A stretch of DNA of 57,777 nucleotides, taken from positions 1 to 57,777 of the forward strand of contig WHUX01000286.1 of NCBI GenBank assembly GCA_015179025.1. The letters run 5' to 3'. Each line of letters opens with the position of its first letter. Positions within the stretch are counted from its first letter, which is position 1. This DNA comes from Terfezia claveryi. Its lineage: Eukaryota; Ascomycota; Pezizomycetes; Pezizales; Pezizaceae. The notes under the pieces were generated by a model. The model made no database searches and had not been told where the DNA came from. It saw only the letters and a list, made by a program, of their open reading frames with translations. Of this stretch, positions 1-10,924 are shown one piece after another. The translations under genes were made by a program, and so were the position numbers.

Positions 1-164
1 TTGATAAGGTAGAATACTATCTTAGGTTTGAGTTTCTTTAGTAGAGTAGCCAGGCAGTATAGAATTTTCTATACTTTGGTACTCCTCTTTTCAATATGGA
101 GTTTGAGCCAAAGAGAGGATTCAAAGAAGGCTCTAACCTACCATTATATTCTATTGTTAATGTA

Positions 165-1290
165 ACTTCTATTACCAGTTCATTCTGGAATATTCAAAAA
201 TTGTAATACTATTGACAGCATTAACCAAGACCAAGGGCATGGAAAGAGGTCGATATTTCTAGTAGAGTCCAGAAGCCCAGTCTGCCTTCAAGAAGCTTAA
301 GGAAGCCTTCTGCTCAATCTCAATCCTGGCCCACTTTGACCCTGACAGTGAGTATATCATAGAAACAGATGCCTCCAACTATGTCTCTACCGGAATTCTA
401 TCCCAGTATGTCAATGGAATCTACCACCTAGTGGTCTATTTCTCCAAAAAGTACTTTCTGACAGAGTGTAATTATGAGATCTATGATAAGGAATTAATGG
501 CCATTGTCCAAGCTTTTGAGGAATAGAGGCCTTATTTGGAGTTAGCTAAGGGAATTATCGAGGTATTATTTGATTATAAGAACCTTGAGTATTTTACTAC
601 CACCAAATTGCTAAACTACTGACAGGCTAGGTGGTTAGAATTCCTCTTACAGTTTAACTTCAAGATAAGGTATCGGCTAAGAAAGACTAGAGGTAAGCCA
701 GATGCACTGACCAGGAGATCAAGAGATCTTCCTAAAGGGGGGGATGAAAGGCTGAAGTACTAGAATCAGGTAGTACTGAAACCTGAAAATCTTGACCTAG
801 TGGCCAATAGCCTTGCTGATACTGATACTAATACTGATGCTGATACTAATACTAATACTAAAGCTGAAGTAAACTCCGGAGCAGATCTTCTTCTATGAAT
901 ATGATGGGCATATGTGGAGGACGACCTGGTTAAGGATATAATTGCCATAGTAGAGTTTGGACAGCACTATCATACTAAGATTTCCCTAGCTAAGTGCACT
1001 ACTTAAGACAGCCTCCTATACTACCTAGATCAGCTCTATATACTTGAAGAGGAGCTACGGATGCAGCTGATCAAGGAACACCATGATACTCTAGCTGCGG
1101 GTCATCCTAAGGTAGCTAAAACATTGGAGCTGCTAGCTAGGCAATATATGTGGATTGACTAATGGAAGGAGGTGGAGTAGTATATATGGAACTGCCATGT
1201 TTGTAAGCATGCTAAGCCTACCCATCATACTCATTATGGGACCCTGAAGCCTCTGAAGATCCTAGACCAACCTTTCCAATATTAATGGGA
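165..1290 (+). mobile_element. Ty3/gypsy pol fragment: RNase H plus integrase zinc finger (degenerate)
   Basis: Broken translation on the plus strand reads as the middle of a Ty3/gypsy polyprotein. It starts with an EYSKIV..LTALTK segment that normally follows the RT connection. The RNase H-like domain comes next, with [14 protein letters not shown] near 365 and [14 protein letters not shown] near 480. The HHCC integrase zinc finger follows (HH and AGHPKVAKTLELL near 1080-1130, then CHVCKHAKP near 1195). It ends at a QPFQY stretch near 1280. Stops replace expected Gln/Trp codons (for example TAG after QAFEE), as RIP would do. No LTR directly bounds it. The order and frame make the family assignment secure; the exact ends are approximate. 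Confidence 0.8.
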
Positions 1291-1477
1291 GTAAAAGATT
1301 GTTTATAGGCTATACTATCAGAGATTTTAATAGACCTATTAGAAAGATATGATTGAATCTAGTCAATTAGGTAGGAGTGAAAGCTATATTCAATTATGAT
1401 TTCGGTAAGCTGGCTATAGAGAACTTTGTCAAAAGCTCTTATAATGTCAAAAAAGCATACAGTTGAGAAGAGACCTT

Positions 1478-1619
1478 CTATATATATATAATTCCAGGTT
1501 TGGGTAATGGAAGGAATAGGCTTCCCAAGATTCCTATCTCAGAAGCTAAACAAGGTAATGATAACCTATCACCTATATTGTAGATAATGATAAGGACAAC
1601 TGAGTATATGGTTGTGACA
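1478..1619 (-). repeat. LTR fragment
   Basis: This stretch aligns by eye with 5079-5271: shared blocks include GCTTCCCAAGAT, TCTCAGAAGCTAAACAAGG and GATAAGGACAACTGAG-like sequence, and both end at a GTTGT[GA]ACA terminus. It is therefore one end of the LTR family described at 4787-5271. It is separated by about 50 bp from a fragment of the opposite LTR end, so it belongs to a second, truncated insertion. Confidence 0.65.
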
Positions 1620-1669
1620 CTATCCCTCCTTTAGGCTGAAGCTCCAGTAATATGGAGGCCTAAGGTGAC

Positions 1670-1800
1670 TAAGAGTTATACTGGGGTAAGAGCAGAGCTA
1701 AGGTAAGACACACATAGGAACACTACATATGTAACTAGGGAAAGGCTGGGATGAGACAAAGGCAGAGAACAAGAGGCAAGGATATGGTTGAGGTAGAGGC
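1670..1800 (-). repeat. LTR fragment fused to a truncated integrase
   Basis: It shares GTAACTAGGGAAAGGCTGG and GATGAGACAAAGGCAG with 4855-4890, so it is the other end of the same LTR. Reading on the minus strand, an integrase start (MDFVTRLLE...FNAILMVVDLLIKM, from 1927) runs directly into this LTR remnant. The rest of the integrase and most of the LTR are therefore deleted. Confidence 0.6.
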
Positions 1801-4700
1801 CGGTGAGGTCCCAGGCCGAACAGGTATTAAGGTAAGGTATAACATACCTCATTTTAATCAATAGGTCTACTACCATAAGAATAGCATTAAACTTTGAATC
1901 TTCTAGCAACCTAGTTACAAAGTCCATGGTTAAGTATTGCCAACAAAAGCAAGAACAACAACCTCAACTCTAAACTGACAAGTATAATAAAGACAAGAAA
2001 GACAAAGCAAATCCTAGGAAAGCCTATATATCCTTGAGATTGGTTGGAGTCTCCCACTTCTGAATTGTAGTAACTTTGGCAGGGTCCATTCTGATGCCTT
2101 TAGTAGTGATAATCAATCCTAGGTACTTGACCTCCTATATATAAAACTCATATTTTTTAGGCTTAAGGTACAATCCTGCCTGTTCCAGCCTCTCCAACAC
2201 TTGCTGGACATAGACCCTATATTCTACTAGAGTGTCATAGTAAATTAAGATATCATCAAGGTAAGCTGTATAGAATATATCTAAAAAATCCCATAGAGTG
2301 TCATTGATGAAGTGCTGGAAAGAGGCCGAGGCATTGGTTAACTTGAAGGGTATGACATTGTACTCAAAATGCCCATACCTAGTCTGAAAAGCTGTCTTCT
2401 ACTCTTTACCTTCCATAATCTATACCAGGTTATAGACCCCTCTCAGATCTAGTTTGGTAAACTATTTTGCCTTAGATAGCCTTTCTAGAGTCTCCTGAAT
2501 TAGAGGCAAGAGGTACCTGTTCTTCACCATTATTTTGTTCAGGCTATGATAGTCTATACATAGCCAAAGAGATCCATCCGATTTCTTAACGAATAGTATA
2601 AGTACATTGGCTAGAGAGGAGCTATAGTGAATAAAGCTCTTATTAAGGTTTTCTTCTAAGTACTTCTTCAAGGCTTCCAGTTCTGCTCAAGATATTCTAT
2701 ACAATAGTCCATAAGGGGGGTCTTGCCTTCTAGCAAGGGGAATGTATAATCATATAGCTAGTGGGGGGCAATCTTTTCTACAGCTTTCTTAGGGAATAGG
2801 TCTATGAACTCATAGTATTTGTCTAGAACCAGGGATTTCCATTCTCTTTTAGATCGTAGCTTGTTGATTTCTAGGTTGACTTCGTAGATTGACAGAGTAT
2901 AGGCTTTCAGTTTGTACCTTTTAGTAAGGTGAGTAAAAGCCCCAACTCCAATAAAGCTAATATTCAGAAGTTTTTGGGGATGAAAGGGACATCAGAAGCA
3001 GGGAAAACAAGGGAAACCAGGGGATTGATGGTATCGATGTATGCAGCCTAGTGTACCACCTGAGTTAGGTGAATTATAGGAGGTAGTAATACATACAGAC
3101 TAGTAATAGTGGCCTTCGGTTGTCCATGGTATTTTCAGTAGTAAGGGCAATTAAAATGTAGGGTATAGGAGCTAAAGCTAACCAATATATTATATATCCT
3201 GAGCTATAGGATTCCGAGGACAATTGGATACTTGAGCTTTATAATAAATATAGGGAGACTTTTAGAGTAGTCCCCAATTTGAGCTGAAGTACATGCAATA
3301 TCAGTGATGGCTCCAGAAGAGATAGGTCAGCTATCAATGACATCGAGAAGGTAGGGGTTTTGAGTTTAGAGGTGGGTATAGTATACTTACTGACAAAGAC
3401 TTGGTTGATAAAGGCAATTTCTAAAGCTCCACAGTCTATGAGAGCTGATATGATAAGTATTTTACCATTGAAGGATATCATGATAGGTATAACAAAATAC
3501 TTACCAAATAGGTAAGACTTGTCAACAGATATAGAAGGAATAAAAAAAGATAACAAAGATAGGTAACCTAATACAGGTCCCTTGCTAGTGTCAGTGACTA
3601 TATAAGGGACAGGGCTTTTTCCAACTTATCCACCTCTTTGATCCTGAATTTGGAGATAACATAGGTAGCTATCGAGCAGTTTTTATAGAAAGGACATACT
3701 ATAATAAAATAGTCCCCTTTTCCACATGCTATACATAGCCCATTTATTTGGTAGCAATCTCTTTCCTCCTGAGTTAACTATAGCCTACCTACAGATAGGT
3801 CTATAGGCATGGTACCATCTGCCATGAGAGAGGGGTATGCCAGTTTATTAATAGGCATAGTGGGTTGTTAGATACATGCTACTACTGGAAAGTTTATTTG
3901 AGGGTTCGAGATTGGGAGAGTTTTTAGGGGAGCTCTGAGGGCCGCTGTTTGCTATTTCATCTAGCTGGCTTACTCAATAAGTTCCTCCAGAGTCTTAGTT
4001 GGTAAGTAGTAGACTAGAGCCTTTTTTAGCTTGAAGGTAAGCCCATCTTTAAACTGATCGAGCTTGGCTTCATTATTCCAATTAAGCTCTGCTGCTAACC
4101 TGGAAAACTCAGTAATAGAAGCTGACAGTTTATTGTGCTTTTGCTTAAGGTCTCATAGGGCCCTACTAGCAGTTCTTTTAGGATCTGAGTCTCTAAAAGC
4201 TCAGTTCAAGATTGCCATTAATGTTAGGATGTCTACTAAATCAATCCCTGTAGCCTTGATAAAGAGCTGTACCTAGTCCATGGCCTTACCCTCCAGTAGG
4301 CTATAGATGTATGAGAGCTAGTAGTGGACAGTAGGGAACTTCACCTAGTCTCCAGAGAGTTTTATTTGTACAGAGTTTTTCCATGCTCATAACCAGCCCC
4401 AGTCCCCATTAAACTTGAGCAAGGTAGGTAGGTCTTATGTTTTCTAGTTTTTTAGACTATTGGCTAGGTCTAAAGTACAAGTTAGTCTCCAGATGGTTAT
4501 CCTATCCTCTGCTACATCTTCTCGAAGGAGGGTTATTTCATCTTCGACTTTTCAGATTCGCCTTTCAGCTTTCTGAAGGTCCGCTCCTTATTATTCACTG
4601 ATGGCATAAGTATCTATGAATATTTTGATCACAGTTTGTTAGTATACTAATAGTTCTATCAAGTCAGATGGGATTGGAGTTGCCCTCTAGGCTACGAATC
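1800..4700 (-). mobile_element. Ty3/gypsy internal region: gag, protease, RT (degenerate)
   Basis: Read on the minus strand, the order is gag-protease-RT-integrase start. A CCHC-like knuckle (CYQINGLCIACGKGDYF) lies near 3740. An aspartic protease active-site remnant (ALIDCGA...AFINQVF) lies at 3440-3390. RT follows from 2671 with FVKKSDGSLWLCIDYHSLNK and the catalytic YLDD box near 2257-2268, then the FLGFA motif near 2010. After FLGFA the sequence jumps, across about 60 bp of unrelated DNA, straight to the integrase core start at 1927, so RNase H and the integrase zinc finger are missing. Several in-frame stops show it is dead. gag is recognised only from the knuckle and position, so that part is weaker. 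Confidence 0.8.
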
Positions 4701-4786
4701 TATTGATGGGTAGTGGAATATTTGTAGATATTGTACCGGTTAGTCTGAAAGATCTAATGTAGTATAATATAGGCTTTGGGAACAAG

Positions 4787-5271
4787 GTGACCAAGAGGTA
4801 CACTAGAGCAAGGGTAGGGCTAAGATAAAATCTATATAAGAATGCTATGTATATAACTAGGGGAAGGCTGGGATGAGACAAAGGCAGGGGGCAAGAAGCA
4901 AGGATAAGAAATATATGGAAGTAGTTGCCACTTGTATCGGAGGGAGGCAGCTGTACTGCTAAGTTGTTCATGAGACAAAGGGGTACACAAGGGAGGTGCA
5001 CAAGCACTGGGAGAGGCAAGGTCCTATATTGGGTATATAAGACATTGGATAGGGATCCAACAATAGTATAAGGGATAGGGGCTATATATACATAATTCCG
5101 GGTTAGGGTAATAGAAGAAATAAGCTTCCCAAGATCTCTATCTCAGAAGCTAAACAAGGTAATGATAATCTATCATCTACGATCACAGGTAATGACAAAA
5201 GCAAAAATGGCCATAACCTATTACTTGCATCATAGGTGATGATAAGAACAATTGAGCATATAGTTGTAACA
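4787..5271 (-). repeat. LTR of the Ty3/gypsy element
   Basis: Blocks repeated at 1670-1800 and 1478-1619 define this as the most complete LTR. The right edge is sharp: it ends GTTGTAACA at 5271, immediately followed by TAGAGGGGCACCC, which is the start of a different repeat also found at 49937. In element orientation the LTR therefore begins TGTTACAAC. The left edge is approximate. No matching intact LTR remains at the other end of the element. Confidence 0.65.
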
Positions 5272-5785
5272 TAGAGGGGCACCCTAAAATCTTGAAATTG
5301 CAGTACTATAAATATAGCTTGATTGAATCACTTAAAATAACTGAAATTCAATACTGAGGGGGCTAGCTTACAAAAGTATTACATAGCAGTATAGTTTATA
5401 GTCTATGTAGTTCTATATATAGTAAGCAGCTTAAGTCTATACTAATAAGGCTTATAGAGTGAACCTCTAGGGAACCTATAGCAGCTAGCAGTAGTTGTTG
5501 TAAGTAGTGTGGAGTGGGTGGGGGTGGATTATACTAGAGGGGTACTCATAAGTAGTATTGTAAATTCAGGTGCTATAGAAGGTTTAGTATAGATTGGAGT
5601 TGGTTGGAGATATTAAATTTAACTTTTATGAGTATTTTTAGCTAATATTCATTATTGTTACTGCATTAATATCATATCTATTAATAGAGATATTAGAATA
5701 TTATAGTATATGGCAGGGAGCTGGTATCAATTGTTACGTAAGTGTCGATTATTATATAGTACATTACTCTACTGAACTTAGTAGT
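5272..5785 (+). repeat. RIP-like copy of the long-inverted-repeat element arm
   Basis: This sequence follows 49937-50440 base by base with many C-to-T and G-to-A differences (for example GGGGCACCCTAAAATCTTG here against GGGGCACCCTAAGATCTTG there). It also matches 49140-48660 inverted. It is a third, heavily mutated copy of the arm of the palindromic element at 47.3-50.7 kb. The direction of change (loss of C and G) matches RIP. Confidence 0.75.
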
Positions 5786-6239
5786 ATTTTTAATATACCT
5801 TCTATTCTATTACATGATTTAGGAAATTTTTATTATTAATTAAGAGTAGCTAGAAATCATAGAAATTATGGTGATTGTATATTATAAATAGAAGAGAATA
5901 AGAATAATACCTCTCTCTACTATAGTTATCTTTTGTTGTATAGTAGAAGGCATAGTTGTTATGGTATAAGGCTTAATATCTATTAGAGACCTTTCATACT
6001 CTTTTCTAGACCAACTGGCACCCTAGCCATACCCCTACTATACTCTGGTCAATGCAACAGCTATAGCTTAATACTTTATCTAGATCTTATAAGTGATCTA
6101 GTATAGCTTAAGAACTATAGTTTCCTTATTTATAACTTTGACAGTAGAATTCTCAATAACTACAACCTCTTTTAATCTATCTAAGCTACCTACTTTATCA
6201 CTAAAATACTCTTTATTTGTTTTTGTAGGCTAAGTAAAA

Positions 6240-7275
6240 AGCAAAATTTTAGAAGAGCCAGAAATAGGAGGTTCCATAGTAGTAGAAGAGATAGCAGCTA
6301 CAGTGATAGAAGTAGTTAAGGAAAAGGTAGAAGAAGTGCATGAACCGTAGGAAATAAAAAAGATCAAATAGCAATCATGGTAAGACTGGCTGCTAGTAAA
6401 GCAAGTTCTTGCTGAGAATCCCTTTGGAAGTGTAAAAGGTTAGACTTTAAAATTATGGGAGGCTATATCAGATATACTGGTATTAATAAAGCCAATAGCT
6501 ATTATTCGATCTGCTGCTACTTGCAAAAATCGATATAGAGCTTTAATTAAAGCATATAAGGTAAAGAACTTATTCTTCAGAGGTACTGTTTATACTAATA
6601 TATATCTATATATATAAATAGGCCAAAAACTTACTATCCCTTTGAAAAACTGGAACCAATAAAGAGGTTTCTAACTATACTTGAGATATGGATAAAATTT
6701 TGATTCAGTCAAAACAATAAATCCATAATCCTGCAGTTAAGACAAAAGCTAAGTGTAAGCTTGAAAAATTGGAAGATAATAGGAAAAAGATAAGAAATAA
6801 AGTAATAAGAGGTTAGACTAAATTAGATTCAATTAGAAAAGAGAAAGTAAAGAAAAAATAGTAAAAGAGAAATAATGAGTTATAGACATAACAAGATTTA
6901 TCAAAATAGTTGAAAGAGCAGGAAGTTAAGGAGAAAGTCTTGTTAGAGACTATGCAAAAGGAAGAGTCTGAATTTAGAGTGACTTTACTATAACAAAGTC
7001 AGTATACAGAAGTATCTGTAAATTTATTAGTTGCTAAACTTTAATAGAATAGAGAAAATTAAGCATAGAAATATTAGGAACTCTTACTAGTATTGCTTGC
7101 TACTATATAATATCAAGGTTTAGAATCTTTGAGTATAGGTCCATTAGGTTTAGGATCTTCGGATATAGGTCTATTAGGTATAGATCTATTAGGTACAGGT
7201 CCATCAGGTTCAAGTTCATTAGGAATTTAGAAGTAGTCCTCTAAACCTGATGGATATACTTAGTATAGTCTATTA
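6240..7275 (+). pseudogene. Harbinger-associated Myb/SANT-like protein (degenerate)
   Basis: One frame reads through scattered TAG/TAA codons. It has an acidic N-terminal segment (6255-6350), then a SANT/Myb-like DNA-binding segment at about 6384-6560 (DWLLVKQVLAENPFGSVKG, LWEAISDIL, SAATCKNRYRALIKAYK). After a gap that may be an intron (GTAAAG donor at about 6561), a Lys/Glu/Gln-rich coiled coil runs at about 6740-7080. The tail is Gly/Ser/Leu-rich and built from short tandem units (7120-7215). PIF/Harbinger transposons typically carry a separate Myb-like gene beside the transposase, and a transposase remnant lies convergently just downstream. Nearly all stops are TAG where Gln is likely. 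The 5786-6240 stretch upstream is AT-rich and shows nothing I can name. Confidence 0.6.
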
Positions 7276-7289
7276 AAGTATTTGCCAAT

Positions 7290-8330
7290 TTAATTTCTAT
7301 TTAAACAGGTATGTGCATTATATAACATAGTAGTAGTAATGAATTATAGTTCAAGTTTTTATTAAAGTGATCACTAATTTGAACTAAAACTTAGAAAAGA
7401 AAAAAGCTATTGTCCTATATCTTTAAATACCTATTTTACTATAATTTATACTGAAGACATTTATTTATTGAACTCTTATTGCTCTGGTGTTAGAGATGTA
7501 CCTTGATATAGAAATAAAAGATATTGAAAAATACTATAGGTAGAGTTACTATATATTTGAAGAGGTATATTATTAGTAGTATATAAATATTGTTCTAGGT
7601 ATCTTTAAATTCTACTTTCTTGCTAAAGATATGCGTTATTTCGATGTCTCTCTACTAGTCTAAATAAATAAGCTATAAGTCTATCTGGTACTACTACTAT
7701 ATAGTATTTAAAACAATGCTTTCTTTTTCAACCATTATAATATATTCTCTAATATTGTAAAGGTCATGCAATTTGTCGAATCATTCTATTGATAAACCCC
7801 TAGTATATTAAAAAGAGATACTAGTTTTTATCATAAATAGCTTTAGCATAAGCTAATAGATATTCTGGTTTAAAAAAGTGATGATTAAACTCAAGTAAAA
7901 ACTTCCACTTGCATACTATAAAGTCTAGCAATATATTTGTAATCTCAAAAACCTACTCTGCTTGCCATCCAAACTTCAAAGCTAGGTTAGATAACCTATT
8001 AGGATATGCAAGCTGTGCGAGTAGCATATATAGACTAGTTCTAGCATCTTGTATAATTCTATTTTATCCCTTTATAGGATCTGGTATTTGTAATACTACT
8101 ACTAGGCACTGAACCTCCTGTTGTGTAAACCGAAAGTAGGTTCTCTATGCCTCATTAGATAATTCATCTAAGTTAAGGGCTCTTCCTCTCATAGTTGACC
8201 CTTCCACTGAATTGACTTCTGCTGTATTTTCACTTGCGCCTTTAGTATCCAGTGCTGAATTCTCAACCGCTGGATTCGATGTTGTTGGAGCTGATTTCGC
8301 ATGATAGTTGACATGTTTGTTGTTTGTTTA
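7290..8330 (-). pseudogene. PIF/Harbinger-type DDE transposase (degenerate)
   Basis: On the minus strand the N-terminal part is still readable (8300-7830): an acidic leader, then RTYFRFTQQEVQCLV, IPDPIKG, LAYPNRLSNLALKFGW and KWKFLLEF...YLLAYAKAIYDKN. The next block, near 7790-7690, reads GFINRMIRQIA*PLQY and RIYYNG*KRKHCFKYY. This is the GFIDGT...RP..Y...YNG.KR.H..K..  signature of fungal Harbinger (DDE_Tnp_4) transposases, with the DDE Asp apparently changed to Asn and Trp changed to stop. The last third is AT-rich and barely readable. It is convergent with the Myb-like gene at 6.2-7.3 kb; together they make one dead two-gene transposon. Terminal repeats were not identified. Confidence 0.7.
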
Positions 8331-8712
8331 CTCAGGTCCATAACCCCTTAACTTTGTTTACTCATGTTACTAAGAGCTTGAGCTACACTACATACCTATT
8401 TGCGAAAGGTCTTTCATACTGATCTGGATTATACCCCAGCTACCCCCCTGGCACCCCCCCTGACCCCCCCCGGTTACCTTCACTTGCCACCTCTACAAAA
8501 ATTGTGCGAAAGGTCTCTATTGTCGAGTCGGTGATTCTTCGCTTTTTCCCCATGCCGATCTATGTTTCACCATGACTAATGCCCACGGATTGTACCTATC
8601 TGATGTGTGATGTGTACATGGTCTTCTCCGGTAATCCATTGCTTCATGATATTCTGTCAATATTGTATCTATAAACTTCTACACACCCAAACACCTAGCG
8701 AGCAAGCCTAAC

Positions 8713-10924
8713 ATGGTCACTGGGATCGAATGTGCCGGTCTCCTACTAGGTCTCTTTCCTGTGGTCCTTGAAGGCCTCAAGCTCTACCGAGACGCTGCCC
8801 ATCGAGTTAAGGAAATGAGGAAGCATAAAGCTACAATCATCAATTTTCTTCGCGATATCGAAATGGAGAATTGTAAATTCGACAATATCTGGTACTCCCT
8901 CGTTTCCATTTCCGGGATAAACCCAAAGGTAGTTGCGGAACCGATGCCGTGGCATACATCAGTCGGAGAGAGGCTACTTGCGTGTCTGCCATCGCATTCA
9001 GTCCCGAGCTTTGTCGGCGCTTGCCAGGACATGAATGAAATCCTGAAGAAGCTAGCTCGCCGGTTTGAGAAATATAATGAGGATAGGGTGTGTAATCCAA
9101 TTTTGACGGTGTATATACTGTAGAAACTTAACCACATATACAAGTCTGATAATTTACTAATCTCCGTGGCTTAGGCTGGTTATAAGAAGATGCTTCTGGT
9201 CCTCCGAGATTTCACACCAGAGTATCGCCAGGAGCAGATTGACCACATCAATAGACTCAACTCTAATCTCGAGAAGCTTGTCCATGGGGTTCCGCACACA
9301 CTCGTTCCCGAGATCAACCGTACATGTGGAACCGGTATCCCCGAGCAGTACAAGCAGGTTCGGAAACATGCAATGGCGGTTTTCCATATTCTTCAGGATA
9401 AACTACACCCATCCACTAGTTGTCCTTGTAAGGTATGTAGGCAAATACCCGGCACACGTGAAACGTTACGAATAACCGATTGAAATTGTTAACTGTTGCA
9501 TAAGGTTCCTCATGCGGCAAATTTGCAATTAGAGATGCGATTCGGCGGGGTACAACCGGTTCATAGAAAAGAATGCTCCGGCACTTTGCTACGCTTCAAT
9601 CTCTTCTTTCCCGTTGTTTGTGGTGACGAGGGGCCTTTTAAGGCATCCGGCTGGCGAGAAGTTGAAGTTGAACCACTCCAAGATCTTTCCGATGCCGGCG
9701 AGAGTTCACTACGTGGGGGTACCAGTGTGTATGCAGACCCTCAAGCTGTTTTGAAAGCGGACTGTAAGACCACGAAGCTTGATAATCACCTGCTAAACGA
9801 CAACAGGTCTGTTTAAAACAGTACTCCCTACTTCTTCCATGAAATATCTAGTTAGCTGACTTACATACAGCATAGCGGACTATCACAGCACCCTACCAGT
9901 TCACGGCCATGTAAGCAGCAATAATCAAAGTATTCTGAAAAAGAGGTCAGCTCTGAAGAGGATATCTGAGTGGTTAGGGGGGGATACTGGCCTTGATCGT
10001 GGCCGGTCTCGAAGTCCAAGTCCGATGCCACCCAATGTTTTTAACGAAGTTGGGATGTCCGTGAGAATTTCCAAACAAGTCAAGTTTAGCTCGCAAACCC
10101 AAATCGATACCGAAGACACTCAGCGTGAGGAGATCACTTTCACATCCACTGATGACACAATCCAATGCCTTTGCTCGGCAATTCACCAAGCTCCAGCAAT
10201 CCATACATGCCTGGGTTTGCTCGTTGGTGATGGTAAAATGAAACATCGCGTCTGGATTCCCAGACAAGCAGTGCCGAAATCTACTCAGGGGATCAAGCCA
10301 GCCCAAACAGTCTCCCTTGGCGAGATGTTATCTTCTTGGCCTAAACCTTCACAAAAAGAAAGACGAAAACTCAGTGTTATCCTTGCATCATCCGTTTTGC
10401 AGCTACATGAGACAGAATGGTTGAGAGAAAGGTGGACCAAACAGGACATTTTCTTCATCCGAGAGCCCTTGGGTACAGGCACAAGGCAGAATATAGACCT
10501 CAACCACCCCGTCGTACATCAAGCGTTCACCACCCCTGCCCCACCAGCACCTCAACATCTTGCAGAGTCCCTTCTGGTTCGATGCAACAAAAGTCTTGTC
10601 TGCCTGGGAATAGTTTTAATAGAACTATGCTACTGGAAAGACTTGCACTCATTGCAGAATGGAAATGCCGGGAACAGAGTCGCAGATGCTTCAGCAGAAT
10701 ACTCCATTGCAGCTGGAATGATCGATCATCTATACGACGAGGCAGGTTTCAATTACGGAGAATCCGTAAGACGATGTATCACCGGTTTAGACCTGAGGGA
10801 GACTCAGCTGGAATGTGATGAGTTCAAGAAGGAGGCTTATCATAAGATTGTGCATCCCTTAGAGATGGACTTGGTGAAGTTTTATGGTACTAGTTTAGCA
10901 ACGATTTTTCAGAAGCCCATGTAG
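8713..10924 (+). CDS. DUF7580-type fungal protein, four exons
   Basis: Proposed exons are 8713-9087, 9175-9432, 9505-9806 and 9871-10924 (1,989 nt, 662 aa). All junctions are GT-AG and keep frame: donors GTGTGT, GTATGT and GTCTGT; acceptors CTTAG, ATAAG and ACAG, the last behind a GCTGAC branch site. The N-terminus (GIECAGLLLGLFPVVLEGLKLYRDA) is the hydrophobic/amphipathic helix common at the start of fungal DUF7580 and HeLo-like proteins. The middle is helical and Lys/Arg-rich, with a basic RGRSRSPSP patch before exon-4 residue 60. The C-terminal ~250 residues include ERRKLSVILASSVLQLHETEWL, DIFFIR and SLVCLGIVLIELCYWKDL, the DUF7580 hallmark and faintly like a kinase C-lobe. The molecular function of the family is unknown; members occur among fungal heterokaryon-incompatibility/NLR-like proteins, so a role in self/non-self response is a guess. 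It sits about 400 bp from a dead transposon. Confidence 0.8.
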
